Both the position numbers and the translations under genes were made by a program. The notes under the pieces were generated by a model, which saw nothing but the letters and a program-made list of their open reading frames with translations, had not been told where the DNA came from and made no database searches. From JBMTVN01 sp046047235 (GTDB lineage: Bacteria > Verrucomicrobiota > Verrucomicrobiia > Limisphaerales > JAHDYP01), in contig JBJOII010000141.1 of NCBI GenBank assembly GCA_046047235.1, positions 1-16,263 on the forward strand: a stretch of 16,263 nucleotides of DNA. The letters are read 5' to 3'. Below are positions 7,807-15,307 of the stretch, piece after piece (within the stretch, counting starts at the first letter, position 1; each line of letters opens with the position of its first letter).

Positions 7807-8853
7807 ATGAAAACCAGGGAACTCCATCACAACACGGGAACTTCGGTCGGCGTGCCAGGCAAACCAGGACACGGCCGCCATACGGCCTTCATCACGCGCA
7901 ACGGCTGCCCCCCGACCACCCCTCCCACACCCGCACCGTCCCCAACCTCCACGGAATCAACCCAGGACCTCCTCGTAGCCGCGACCGACTACGCGGTCTC
8001 CGCTGTCAACCGCCTGCTGCGCCAACTCCCGGAGGACTCCTCCGGGGCCCTGACCGGGCGCTATACCGACCTGGTCTACGGACTCGAGGTCAATTACCTC
8101 TTCCCTAACCTCACCCAAAACGAACGCGACATTCTCGTGTCGCTAATGAAAGTCCGTAACGCCCTGAAAGCCCAAATCACCGGAGTCATCCTCTGGCGGA
8201 ATCCAGAGCAAAAAGCCCGCTACGACCACGCCGGCGAAAGCTACAAAACCCAGTTCACTCTCCTCTGTCAGCAAGTCCACGATTCCAACATCGAAACCAA
8301 ACTCAGCCCTATCCAAGCCAAGCTGCTCGAGGAGGAATTCCTCAGCGTGGTCGTCAACCGCGAGGAAAACACCAAGATCTTCTTCCGCAAGCCCGGCTCC
8401 ACCCAGCGTTTCACCCCCCAAAGCGAGCCCCCAAAACCCGAGCCCACAAAAAAGAAAATCCTGCTCATAAACCGGAACCAAAAAGAAAACACCATCCTCG
8501 TGCAATGGCTCAAGGAAGCCGGCTACGACACCGTTATCGGTGCTCCCGGCTTCGAATGTTGCCGACAAGCCCTCCACGAAAAGCCCAACCTGATCCTCCT
8601 CGAGTTCACCTCGAATACCGCAGACTGGCCCGGCGACCGCGTCATGGATGGCCACACGACTTTCCGGGTCCTCAGCCGTGTCCCCAAAGCCCAAGGCATA
8701 CCCGTGCTCGGCATCACCGACGAAGACCACGCCAATATTCGCGATGAAGCACTCCGCACCGGCGCACTCGCCTGTCTGCGTAAACCCCTCAACAAAGAAC
8801 GCCTCATCCAAGCCGTCCGCGTGTCGCTCGAAGACCTCGAAACCACTCGCTAA
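7807..8853 (+). CDS. Receiver-like (pseudo-REC) protein with unknown N-terminal domain
   Basis: This 348-residue protein has three parts: a disordered Pro/Thr-rich N-terminus (about 1-52), an unrecognised mainly helical domain (about 53-195) and, after a short Pro/Lys linker, a C-terminal receiver fold (about 216-343). The fold follows the REC pattern: KKKILLINRNQKE, PNLILLEF, VLGITDED and a closing CLRKPLN with the conserved Lys326. Key residues are changed. The acidic pair of strand 1 is replaced by Asn/Arg (INRN), and the phosphoacceptor Asp position is Glu266 (LLEF). It is therefore unlikely to be phosphorylated normally and may mimic the phosphorylated state or act by protein contact. 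The neighbour 15 bases downstream is a canonical receiver-PATAN protein, so the two are probably co-transcribed partners. No DNA-binding domain is visible. Confidence 0.78.
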   Translation: MKTRELHHNTGTSVGVPGKPGHGRHTAFITRNGCPPTTPPTPAPSPTSTESTQDLLVAATDYAVSAVNRLLRQLPEDSSGALTGRYTDLVYGLEVNYLFPNLTQNERDILVSLMKVRNALKAQITGVILWRNPEQKARYDHAGESYKTQFTLLCQQVHDSNIETKLSPIQAKLLEEEFLSVVVNREENTKIFFRKPGSTQRFTPQSEPPKPEPTKKKILLINRNQKENTILVQWLKEAGYDTVIGAPGFECCRQALHEKPNLILLEFTSNTADWPGDRVMDGHTTFRVLSRVPKAQGIPVLGITDEDHANIRDEALRTGALACLRKPLNKERLIQAVRVSLEDLETTR

Positions 8854-8868
8854 ACACATCGCTCAACC

Positions 8869-9723
8869 ATGTCGTCCCACAAACCCATCCTCATCATCGA
8901 AGACAGCGTCGTGACCTCGATCGCCGTCAGCCGCATCCTCGAACGCTCGCTCCCCGACCACCCCGTCGTCCGCGCCCAGTCCTGCCTCGAAGCCCGTATC
9001 CTCTTCCGTATCTACTCCTTCAGCCTGGTCATCATCGATGTCAACCTTCCCGACGGCTGCGGGCTTGACCTCGTGCCGGAAATTCTCGAACACCGCCCCA
9101 TCACTGGAATCATCGCGATGACTGCCGACGATTCCCCCAGCCACCGCCAACGGTCCAACCGGCTCGGCGTCCACCACTTCATCTCCAAACCCATCGAAGC
9201 CGAAGCCCTACGCAATGCCACTCTCCACTGCCTCGCCAATGTCGTCGCCGCCTCCCACGCCTCCGGCTTCCAAGCCAACCTCCGCAAAACCTCCCTCTTC
9301 GATGTCGTCCAGCTCAAATGCCTCAACCGCACCACGTGCCGCCTCGAAATCTCCAGCGCCTCCCCGGACCTCCGCATGGCCTTGATCGACTTCGTCGACG
9401 GCGAGATTGCCCACGCCGAATTGTGCGACTCCACGCTGAGGAAACTCGCCGCAGGTGAATCCGCCCTCGAACAAATCCTTCTCTGGACCCAAGGCACCAT
9501 CGAGGAATCCGATCTGCCCCAAAACCATCGCCGAACAATCTTCGAGGCCTGGCAAGGCCTGCTTCTCCAGGCCGCACAGCGCTGTGACGAAAACAACTCC
9601 CAGCAGGAGCCTCATCCGCGCCAAGCAGCTCATTCCCCCACAACGTGCCGCAAAAGCCCGCCCCTCTCCGTCCAACCAAACCTCACCGCTCTCGCACTGC
9701 CCGCATCCCGCTGCCACGCCTAG
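8869..9723 (+). CDS. Response regulator: receiver domain plus PATAN (DUF4388) domain
   Basis: This 284-residue cytoplasmic protein begins with a complete receiver domain (about 5-125). Glu11-Asp12 (LIIEDS) form the acidic pair, Asp57 in VIIDVNLPDGCG is the phosphoacceptor, Thr85 lies in IIAMTADD, and Lys107 in FISKPIE is conserved. A PATAN/DUF4388 region follows (about 133-215): FQANLRKTSLFDVVQLKCLNR, then a strand LIDFVDGEIAHAEL and a GESALEQILLWTQGTIEE ending. That combination is known from PatA-like regulators of motility, pili and development in cyanobacteria and other phyla, where PATAN mediates protein contacts rather than DNA binding. The tail after about residue 240 is low-complexity and polar. 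It follows the pseudo-receiver gene by 15 bases, and the pair probably forms one signalling unit. No histidine kinase is in the window. Confidence 0.87.
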   Translation: MSSHKPILIIEDSVVTSIAVSRILERSLPDHPVVRAQSCLEARILFRIYSFSLVIIDVNLPDGCGLDLVPEILEHRPITGIIAMTADDSPSHRQRSNRLGVHHFISKPIEAEALRNATLHCLANVVAASHASGFQANLRKTSLFDVVQLKCLNRTTCRLEISSASPDLRMALIDFVDGEIAHAELCDSTLRKLAAGESALEQILLWTQGTIEESDLPQNHRRTIFEAWQGLLLQAAQRCDENNSQQEPHPRQAAHSPTTCRKSPPLSVQPNLTALALPASRCHA

Positions 9724-10092
9724 CAGAGGCCCTGCCTCCCTAACACCCTTTCTCCGGACGTAACATAACGCCCGCATGCTCGTCACTGTCTCCTGCTGCT
9801 GCCCTAGCCCAGCAGCAGGAGAAAGATTGTACTGCCCTTTCCAATCCCTCTCGTCGCATTTGTCTGTTGCCTCAACTAACAACTAACGAGGAGCGGCTGG
9901 TCTGGTGGGTCGGAGGCAGGAGCGAGGAGCGTCGACCCAACTGCTGGAATGAGGATTAGCCTAGGTAGGACGTCCCCAGTCCACCTCAACAACGGTCGAC
10001 ACATCGACCTGCCCCTCAGCCGAAGTCTGAAATCGGCGGCAATCATCGCACCTCCGGCGGGATGCACGCCACGGCAAGAAAGGAATCATAGC
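9724..10092 (+). promoter_or_regulatory. Long structured non-coding leader before the secreted-protein module
   Basis: These 369 bases carry no credible gene. Besides the strong hairpin at 9789-9822, three more perfect inverted repeats occur. TGGGTCG (9906-9912) pairs with CGACCCA (9933-9939) around a purine-rich loop. GGTCGA-CACA-TCGACC spans 9994-10009. GCCGA (10019-10023) pairs with TCGGC (10033-10037). The stretch 9901-9960 has 25 G and 12 C on the + strand, the reverse of the surrounding skew. A GAAAGGA-type ribosome binding site lies just before ATG 10093. It could be a cis-regulatory RNA, a small RNA or a remnant insertion; no known riboswitch consensus was recognised. Confidence 0.45.
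9789..9822. terminator. Perfect 13-bp hairpin, probable transcription end of the regulator pair
   Basis: TCTCCTGCTGCTG (9789-9801) and CAGCAGCAGGAGA (9810-9822) are exact reverse complements separated by eight bases. The hairpin begins 66 bases after the stop of the receiver-PATAN gene. It is strong and GC-rich, but neither strand shows a following run of T, so a classic intrinsic terminator is not proven. It could instead stabilise RNA ends or belong to the structured leader of the next gene. Confidence 0.5.
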
Positions 10093-12099
10093 ATGCGATG
10101 GTATATCCCTGCCCTATGCACAGTCTGTGCCATGGCGCTAACAATCCCCACACTCGGCGCCGGCAACGGCAAAGGCCGGATGACTGGTGCCCCAACCGCC
10201 GAGACCCCCACGGATACAAAGGGAGGACGCCCCAGCGATATCGAAGGCCCGGTAGGCGATCATGGATCCGTCAAAGGGGAACTCTACGGAGATCTCTACC
10301 GGCTCCTCCGCTATCGGGGCTTCGAAACCAAGCGAGTGCCAAAGGTCGACGGCAATGGCGCTCCAATCATGAACCCTACACTCCAACCCTGGACCTGCCC
10401 CGCAGGACATACGCACCTCGCTATCCAGCAAGACTGGGACAGCGCACCAGCCACAGGCGGTGAGCCCGTCCTGTCCGAAGACTTCGCTGCCTATACGGTC
10501 TCCGAAACAGAGGGCGATGACCCCGTACTCCTGCCCGGTCCCTACCCCCCCACCGACCCCAACGCAGACTGCACCTGGTGGCCGGCACCCTACCCCAGCC
10601 AATGCGTCCAACCCATCGCCAGTTGGCAACGCTGGGGCGATATCAGCACAGTCGTGGCAGTAGGCAACCCCTCCTACGACATACTCGAGGAAGCGCTCTA
10701 TAACACCATACCCACGGTCAAAACCTATGACCCCACATGGGAAAGAACCGAGTTCGCCGTGGGAACACGCGCCGACCCCGTCTACTTCATCCCACCTGGA
10801 GGAACAGGGGTTGACCGAAACAACGGACCCATCACCTACACGGACGGAGTCCTCTGGACAGATCTCATCCAAGAGGTCGGCTTCGGCCGCCTCAACCAAG
10901 CACGCGCTACACCCGCCGTGCTCACAGCTGCCTTCGATGAAGCCATCAGCTCCATCAACTCAGCCGTAGCCATCCGCCTCGACCCATCCGGCCGCCTCCT
11001 GCTCACTAAAATCGTCTACGACGAAATCTACGTCTACGATGAGCCGACAGAGGTCAATCTCCAGGTGATCAACGTGGAAGGAACCGGCCTCGAAACCATC
11101 ACGCTCCAGATGCAGTCAGGCGACCCTCTCGTCAAGGGCCTGGTCGAAAAAGCCGTCGACTCACCCCTGGAAAATATCGCGCTCTACAAGAAAATGATGC
11201 AGGACGGCCACCTCGTCACCCCGGGTGACGAACGCGCCCCCATCGACCGTTCCGCCGACGGCGGAATTCCACTCGATATGTTACTCGGCCTTGAAGACGG
11301 CCCATCCACGGAGTTGCGCCCCACCATCGATATCCAGAAAATGCGCTACTGGGGTCTCGGATACTTCGTCGATGTCGAGGAAGTTAAATACGTAACCTAT
11401 TACACGCGAACCATCGTGAACGGCGAGGTCACCGATTACGTCCTCCATGCCGTCGAGTATACCGAAGAAACTTCCCTCCCGCGAGAGGCAGAGGATGTCC
11501 AGTTCTGGAACGGCATCCCCACCGCAGTCGAGTCCTCTCCCGCAGGTATGGACTTCGAGTTCAGCGCCTCCGCCCTCTCTGCCGCTGCAGATAAAGGCGG
11601 AAAACTCAGCATCGACCATGTCGTCTACCTCAACTCCATGCTCGGCCTCAATCAGGTCGTCGGAACCAGCGAAGACGGCTCCATCGATTACTCAAAGAAC
11701 CCCCAATACTTCAACTACGGCACCGCACCCGTCTATGACCGGGAAACAGTATTCAGCTCACGCGGATGGCTCGCCATGGAAGTCACGGCACCAGGGGGAG
11801 ATCCCGCACCCTCCTTCCACGCAGGAGAAGTGCTCGTACTCCTGCCCATCGACTCGTCCGGCTTCCCCACCGGGGACTGGACCGGCAGCTGGGGTGAATG
11901 CTCAGCCCCCATCCTGACCGATCCCGACCAATCCGTGTTTGGCTTCGTCTCGTTCCGCGAACTCGGTGAGAACGAATTAACGCGATTCCCCGATGGCTCC
12001 ACTGCCACCGCCAATATCGCCGGCTTCACTCAAGGTGCCGATGACAACCTAAGTCTCATCGACTTCGTGCATACGTTCCAGATCCCGGGCAACCGATGA
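10093..12099 (+). CDS. Uncharacterised exported protein, 668 residues
   Basis: The start is taken as ATG 10093, which has an AAAGGA ribosome site just upstream and opens a signal peptide (MRWYIPALCTVCAMALTIPTLGA). The frame is open from 9949, but those 48 codons look non-coding. The mature protein begins with a Gly/Thr/Pro-rich region, then ELYGDLYRLLRYRGFETKRV (63-82) and several Cys residues near 102, 160 and 171. It continues with VGFGRLNQAR (262-271), an acidic middle, SPLENIALYKKMM (from 357) and a C-terminal region rich in Gly and aromatic residues. I cannot name a family with certainty. The GDLY, FGRLN and SPLENIALY blocks resemble a group of exported hypothetical proteins I recall from other bacteria, but this is memory, not a search. 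The gene is followed by the collagen-like and protease genes on the same strand, suggesting a shared extracellular role. Confidence 0.75.
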   Translation: MRWYIPALCTVCAMALTIPTLGAGNGKGRMTGAPTAETPTDTKGGRPSDIEGPVGDHGSVKGELYGDLYRLLRYRGFETKRVPKVDGNGAPIMNPTLQPWTCPAGHTHLAIQQDWDSAPATGGEPVLSEDFAAYTVSETEGDDPVLLPGPYPPTDPNADCTWWPAPYPSQCVQPIASWQRWGDISTVVAVGNPSYDILEEALYNTIPTVKTYDPTWERTEFAVGTRADPVYFIPPGGTGVDRNNGPITYTDGVLWTDLIQEVGFGRLNQARATPAVLTAAFDEAISSINSAVAIRLDPSGRLLLTKIVYDEIYVYDEPTEVNLQVINVEGTGLETITLQMQSGDPLVKGLVEKAVDSPLENIALYKKMMQDGHLVTPGDERAPIDRSADGGIPLDMLLGLEDGPSTELRPTIDIQKMRYWGLGYFVDVEEVKYVTYYTRTIVNGEVTDYVLHAVEYTEETSLPREAEDVQFWNGIPTAVESSPAGMDFEFSASALSAAADKGGKLSIDHVVYLNSMLGLNQVVGTSEDGSIDYSKNPQYFNYGTAPVYDRETVFSSRGWLAMEVTAPGGDPAPSFHAGEVLVLLPIDSSGFPTGDWTGSWGECSAPILTDPDQSVFGFVSFRELGENELTRFPDGSTATANIAGFTQGADDNLSLIDFVHTFQIPGNR

Positions 12100-12151
12100 T
12101 AACCTAAACGGGAGGCACTGTGTTCTAACACCCTCAAACAAAACCTAATCC

Positions 12152-12165
12152 CGCGCGCAAGCGCG
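12152..12165 (+). other. Small hairpin with GCAA tetraloop between exported-protein genes
   Basis: CGCGC (12152-12156), loop GCAA and GCGCG (12161-12165) form a stable GNRA-type hairpin in the 126-base gap between the 668-residue exported protein and the collagen-like gene. A related GCGC-ACTT-GCGC hairpin lies just downstream. No T-run follows. It could attenuate or separate transcription of the two genes. Confidence 0.35.
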
Positions 12166-12225
12166 CCACCCACGGCGCACTTGCGCTGCCGTGTGAATGC
12201 AACCCAACGCCCCCCAAACCATCCC

Positions 12226-13773
12226 ATGAAAGCACTCTCCCCCATCCACTACTTCCTCCCGCTGTTCGCCAGCCTCCTCCTCCACCTCACCGCCGCCTAC
12301 GCCGCTACCCCCTTCACCTACCAGGGCCGACTCACCACAGAAGGCCTCCCCGCCAATGGCCCCTATGACCTCCAATTCTCCCTGTTCGATGCCCCCTCAG
12401 AAGGCAACGCCATCGGCCCCATCCTCTCCATCAGTAGCCTGAATCTCACGGACGGCCTCTTCCAGGTCGAACTCGACTTCGAAGCCGGCGCCTTCACCGG
12501 AGCGGATCGCTGGCTCGAAATCCAAGTGAAACCCAGTGAGACCACCGCCGACTTCATCACCCTAACCCCACGCCACGCCATCCATCCCGTCCCCTATGCC
12601 CTCTTCGCCATGGATGGCAACCCAGGCCCCGCAGGCCCTCAAGGCATTCCCGGTCCAGAGGGACCTACGGGTGCGACCGGCCCACAAGGCCCACAAGGCC
12701 CACAGGGCCCTCAAGGCACGCCCGGTCCAGAGGGACTTACGGGTGCGACCGGCCCACAAGGCCCACAGGGCCCTCAAGGCACGCCCGGCCCAGAGGGACC
12801 TACGGGCGCAACCGGCCCACAGGGCCCACAGGGCATGCCTGGTCCAGAGGGACCCATAGGCGCAACGGGACCACAAGGTCCACAAGGCTTCCCCGGCATT
12901 CCCGGCCCAGAGGGACCTATAGGCGCAACCGGCCCACAAGGCCCACAGGGCATGCCCGGTATCCAAGGTGAACGCGGCCCGGAGGGCCCCATAGGCCCGG
13001 AGGGCCCCCCAGGCTCGCTCAACGCCTGGTCCCTCACTGGCAGCCTCGGCACAGATCCCGCCACCCACTTCATCGGAACCGCCGATGACCAACCCGTCGA
13101 AATGCGTGTCAACAATACCCTGGCCCTCCGCATCGATAACGACCCATCAGGCCCCCTCGTCGGCATTGGCACCTCCACCCCCTTCGCTGAACTCACCGTG
13201 AATGGAACGATCGGGTTCTCCAATAATTCAAAACCCCTGCTCTATATCTACCAATCCGATTCACCTAATCCGGATAAACCGCTCATCGCCCACTCACCCA
13301 ACAACACCGCATCTGGAATAGCCTACCGCGACACTCTCGAACAATTCGTGTTCGCACACGAAAACACCGCCGCCCCGGGCCTGGTCATCGACCTCAACGA
13401 CGCCTGGATGGCCGTCAATACCGACACCCCCAAACCCGGCTACGCCTTGTCCATTAACGGCCGCGTGGTCTGCGAAGAAGTCCTAGTGCAAGACTCCGCA
13501 AACTGGCCCGATTATGTCTTCGATTCCGACTACCCCCTCGCCTCGCTGCAGACCGTGGAATCCTATATCCAAACCCACCACCGGCTGCCCGGCATCCCAA
13601 GTGCCGCGGAAATCCAAACCGACGGATTTTCAGTCGGAGCAACCCAAAAGCTGCTGATGAAGAAAGTCGAGGAACTCACCCTCTACATGATCGAACAGGA
13701 GAAACGCCTCACCGTGCAGGAACGCCGTATTCAGGAACTACAGCAACAACTCTCCCGGGAAACCGCTCCATGA
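12226..13773 (+). CDS. Exported collagen-like fibre protein with tail-fibre-type C-terminus
   Basis: The start is taken as ATG 12226, which gives a signal peptide ending around AAYAA (residues 22-27); a 15-codon upstream extension is open but not convincing. The 515-residue protein is modular. Residues 28-130 form a beta-rich domain beginning TPFTYQGRLTTEG, a type common in front of fibre regions in Verrucomicrobiota and Planctomycetota. Residues 131-262 are 44 uninterrupted Gly-X-Y triplets, expected to form a trimeric collagen-like helix. Residues 264-425 form a head-like beta region with VGIGTSTPFAELTVNG, typical of bacterial tail-fibre-like proteins. Residues about 427-515 contain WPDYVFDSDY and HHRLPGIPSAAEI, then a coiled coil from the VEELTLYMIEQEKR motif to the end. 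The trimer would form an extracellular or surface fibre. Its stop overlaps the protease start, so the two are translationally coupled. No anchor motif or sorting signal is evident. Confidence 0.88.
   Translation: MKALSPIHYFLPLFASLLLHLTAAYAATPFTYQGRLTTEGLPANGPYDLQFSLFDAPSEGNAIGPILSISSLNLTDGLFQVELDFEAGAFTGADRWLEIQVKPSETTADFITLTPRHAIHPVPYALFAMDGNPGPAGPQGIPGPEGPTGATGPQGPQGPQGPQGTPGPEGLTGATGPQGPQGPQGTPGPEGPTGATGPQGPQGMPGPEGPIGATGPQGPQGFPGIPGPEGPIGATGPQGPQGMPGIQGERGPEGPIGPEGPPGSLNAWSLTGSLGTDPATHFIGTADDQPVEMRVNNTLALRIDNDPSGPLVGIGTSTPFAELTVNGTIGFSNNSKPLLYIYQSDSPNPDKPLIAHSPNNTASGIAYRDTLEQFVFAHENTAAPGLVIDLNDAWMAVNTDTPKPGYALSINGRVVCEEVLVQDSANWPDYVFDSDYPLASLQTVESYIQTHHRLPGIPSAAEIQTDGFSVGATQKLLMKKVEELTLYMIEQEKRLTVQERRIQELQQQLSRETAP
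12616..13014 (+). repeat. Collagen-like Gly-X-Y repeat tract with 54-72 base higher-order units
   Basis: Forty-four consecutive Gly-X-Y triplets are encoded, nearly all rich in Pro, Gln, Glu and Thr. Five higher-order units begin with Gly-Pro-Glu codons at 12652, 12724, 12787, 12841 and 12904, giving steps of 72, 63, 54 and 63 bases. Each contains GPE, a G-P-T, G-L-T or G-P-I triplet, GAT, then two to four GPQ triplets. Unit lengths differ by whole GPQ or GxP triplets, as expected from in-frame slippage or unequal recombination. Confidence 0.95.
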
Positions 13774-15278
13774 ATCCCCTCCTGCCCATCTCCAGACTCT
13801 GGCTCTACCCGTGCCTGCTGCTCCTCTGCAGCTCGCCCCTCACTGCCGCCAACTCCCCACTCCCAACACTCTTCCAGCATGACCCCGGCTCCGAAAACGC
13901 CGCTGCAGGGGCCGCCATGCGTGAGCTGATGCAACGCCCCACCACACTGCGCGCAACCCGGGTACACTGGACCCCCGATGCCTTCGCAAACCAGCGACTC
14001 ATCCTCAACCCGTTCACCGACGTCCATCTCGATGCCACTCACACACCCATAGGCTTCACCGGCGCCCGCCACCAAACCTGGTTCGGCACACTCTCCAACA
14101 ACCAGGGATCTGCTGTCTTCATCCTCAACGGCGGACGACTAAGCGGTAAAATAAACTCCACTAGCGGCACGTTCGAGATCTTCCCCCAGGAAAACCAAAG
14201 TTGCATCATCGTCCAGCACGGCCCAGCTCACTGGCCAGGCTGCAACGTCAATAGCCTGACCTCATCCCAACCACTCGCCCTCTCATCCGCCAATTCCAGC
14301 GTCGCCAGTGATGTCCCCACCATCACTATGGAAGATAGCCCGGGACAGGATACAACGTCGGAAAACCCCATCCGCGTCATCATCGCCTACACTGCAGGCG
14401 CACAGTTCAAAACCCGCGCCATCTATGGGCGCACCATGCAGGAACACATAGACCTCGCCCTCGCTGAAACCAACCAAGGCTATGCCAACAGTGGCGTAAA
14501 CCTCCGCCTCGAACTCGCCTGCCTCTACGAAACCGGCTTCCTGGAAACCACCGCCATCGAAAATGACGTCGAAGACTTCCGCAATAACGGCGACGGAAAA
14601 GGCGACGAAGTCCACCAGCTCAGGGCCGATTTTGATGCAGACATGTGCTGCCTCATAACCGATGGCCGCGATTACTCCTGGTGCGGCTGGTCCTACGGCT
14701 TCGACTACACCTCAAGAGACAACATGTTCCAGGCGACATCCTATTCATGTGCCACAGGAAACTTCTCGTTTGCCCACGAATTCGGCCATACGCAGGGATG
14801 TCGACACAACGACGACCTGGCTCTCCTCCCCTTCCCCTATGGCCACGGCTACCGGAAAGATACCTACTGGGCCACAATCATGGCGATGACCACGGGCACT
14901 ACGGCCGTCAGGCTCAACTACTGGTCCAACCCCAGAATCCCCTCCCCGCTACTGCCGCATACCCCCATGGGAACACCGGAGGACGGCGACAACTTTGCCA
15001 ACGATTGCTGCACAGCCCTCAATGTCTCCAGCGAAACGGTCATCAACCACGAGTCTACGCCCTCAAATTCAGACGCTCCCACAAACCACAGTTTCAGCTC
15101 AGACGAATTCGCAGACAAACTCGTCACCGAGACCCTCACCGTAGCCACATTCACCGCCAACCCCGGCGCACAGATCCAGTTTCGCGCCGGTTCGAGCATC
15201 ATCCTTCAACCCGGATTCCACGCCCAAGCCGGCAGCGAATTCCAAGCCACCCTCACCACGCCTGAGCCACCCCCCTGA
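13770..15278 (+). CDS. Exported metzincin-type zinc metalloprotease with C-terminal coat-hanger-like domain
   Basis: This 502-residue protein has a signal peptide (about 1-27), a propeptide-like region (about 28-195) and a catalytic domain starting at IRVIIAYTAGAQ (201 onward), the usual beginning of the M12/M72-like bacterial metalloproteases. The zinc motif HEFGHTQGCRH supplies His336, Glu337, His340 and His346, and ATIMAMTTG (368-376) supplies the Met-turn, so the active site appears complete. Several Cys pairs (251, 293-294, 305, 327, 344) suggest disulfide bonding after export. The C-terminus (about 455-495) reads FRAGSSIILQPGFHAQAGSEF, the pattern of a three-coathanger stack domain found at the end of exported bacterial proteins. 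The ATG at 13770 overlaps the fibre gene's TGA (ATGA), implying coupled translation and a stoichiometric relation. It may process or trim the fibre, or degrade an external substrate; the sequence does not decide. Confidence 0.87.
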   Translation: MNPLLPISRLWLYPCLLLLCSSPLTAANSPLPTLFQHDPGSENAAAGAAMRELMQRPTTLRATRVHWTPDAFANQRLILNPFTDVHLDATHTPIGFTGARHQTWFGTLSNNQGSAVFILNGGRLSGKINSTSGTFEIFPQENQSCIIVQHGPAHWPGCNVNSLTSSQPLALSSANSSVASDVPTITMEDSPGQDTTSENPIRVIIAYTAGAQFKTRAIYGRTMQEHIDLALAETNQGYANSGVNLRLELACLYETGFLETTAIENDVEDFRNNGDGKGDEVHQLRADFDADMCCLITDGRDYSWCGWSYGFDYTSRDNMFQATSYSCATGNFSFAHEFGHTQGCRHNDDLALLPFPYGHGYRKDTYWATIMAMTTGTTAVRLNYWSNPRIPSPLLPHTPMGTPEDGDNFANDCCTALNVSSETVINHESTPSNSDAPTNHSFSSDEFADKLVTETLTVATFTANPGAQIQFRAGSSIILQPGFHAQAGSEFQATLTTPEPPP

Positions 15279-15307
15279 CCCCGCGCCGCCGCAAACCCAA
15301 AACCCGG

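Noticed and set aside
9876..10067. - strand frame of 63 codons inside the structured leader
   Set aside because: No ribosome site, no recognisable motif, and the region is better explained by inverted repeats in a leader.
9880..10092. Leader considered as a cyclic-di-GMP or other known riboswitch
   Set aside because: The conserved consensus segments of those classes could not be found by eye; only generic stem-loops are supported.
12616..13014. Repeat tract considered as a CRISPR array
   Set aside because: The units are in-frame Gly-X-Y codons without unique spacers, so they are protein repeats.
12562..13092. - strand frame with repeated Ala-Leu-Trp-Ala-Gly units opposite the collagen tract
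   Set aside because: It is simply the reverse complement of the Gly-X-Y codons; no start context or domain supports expression.
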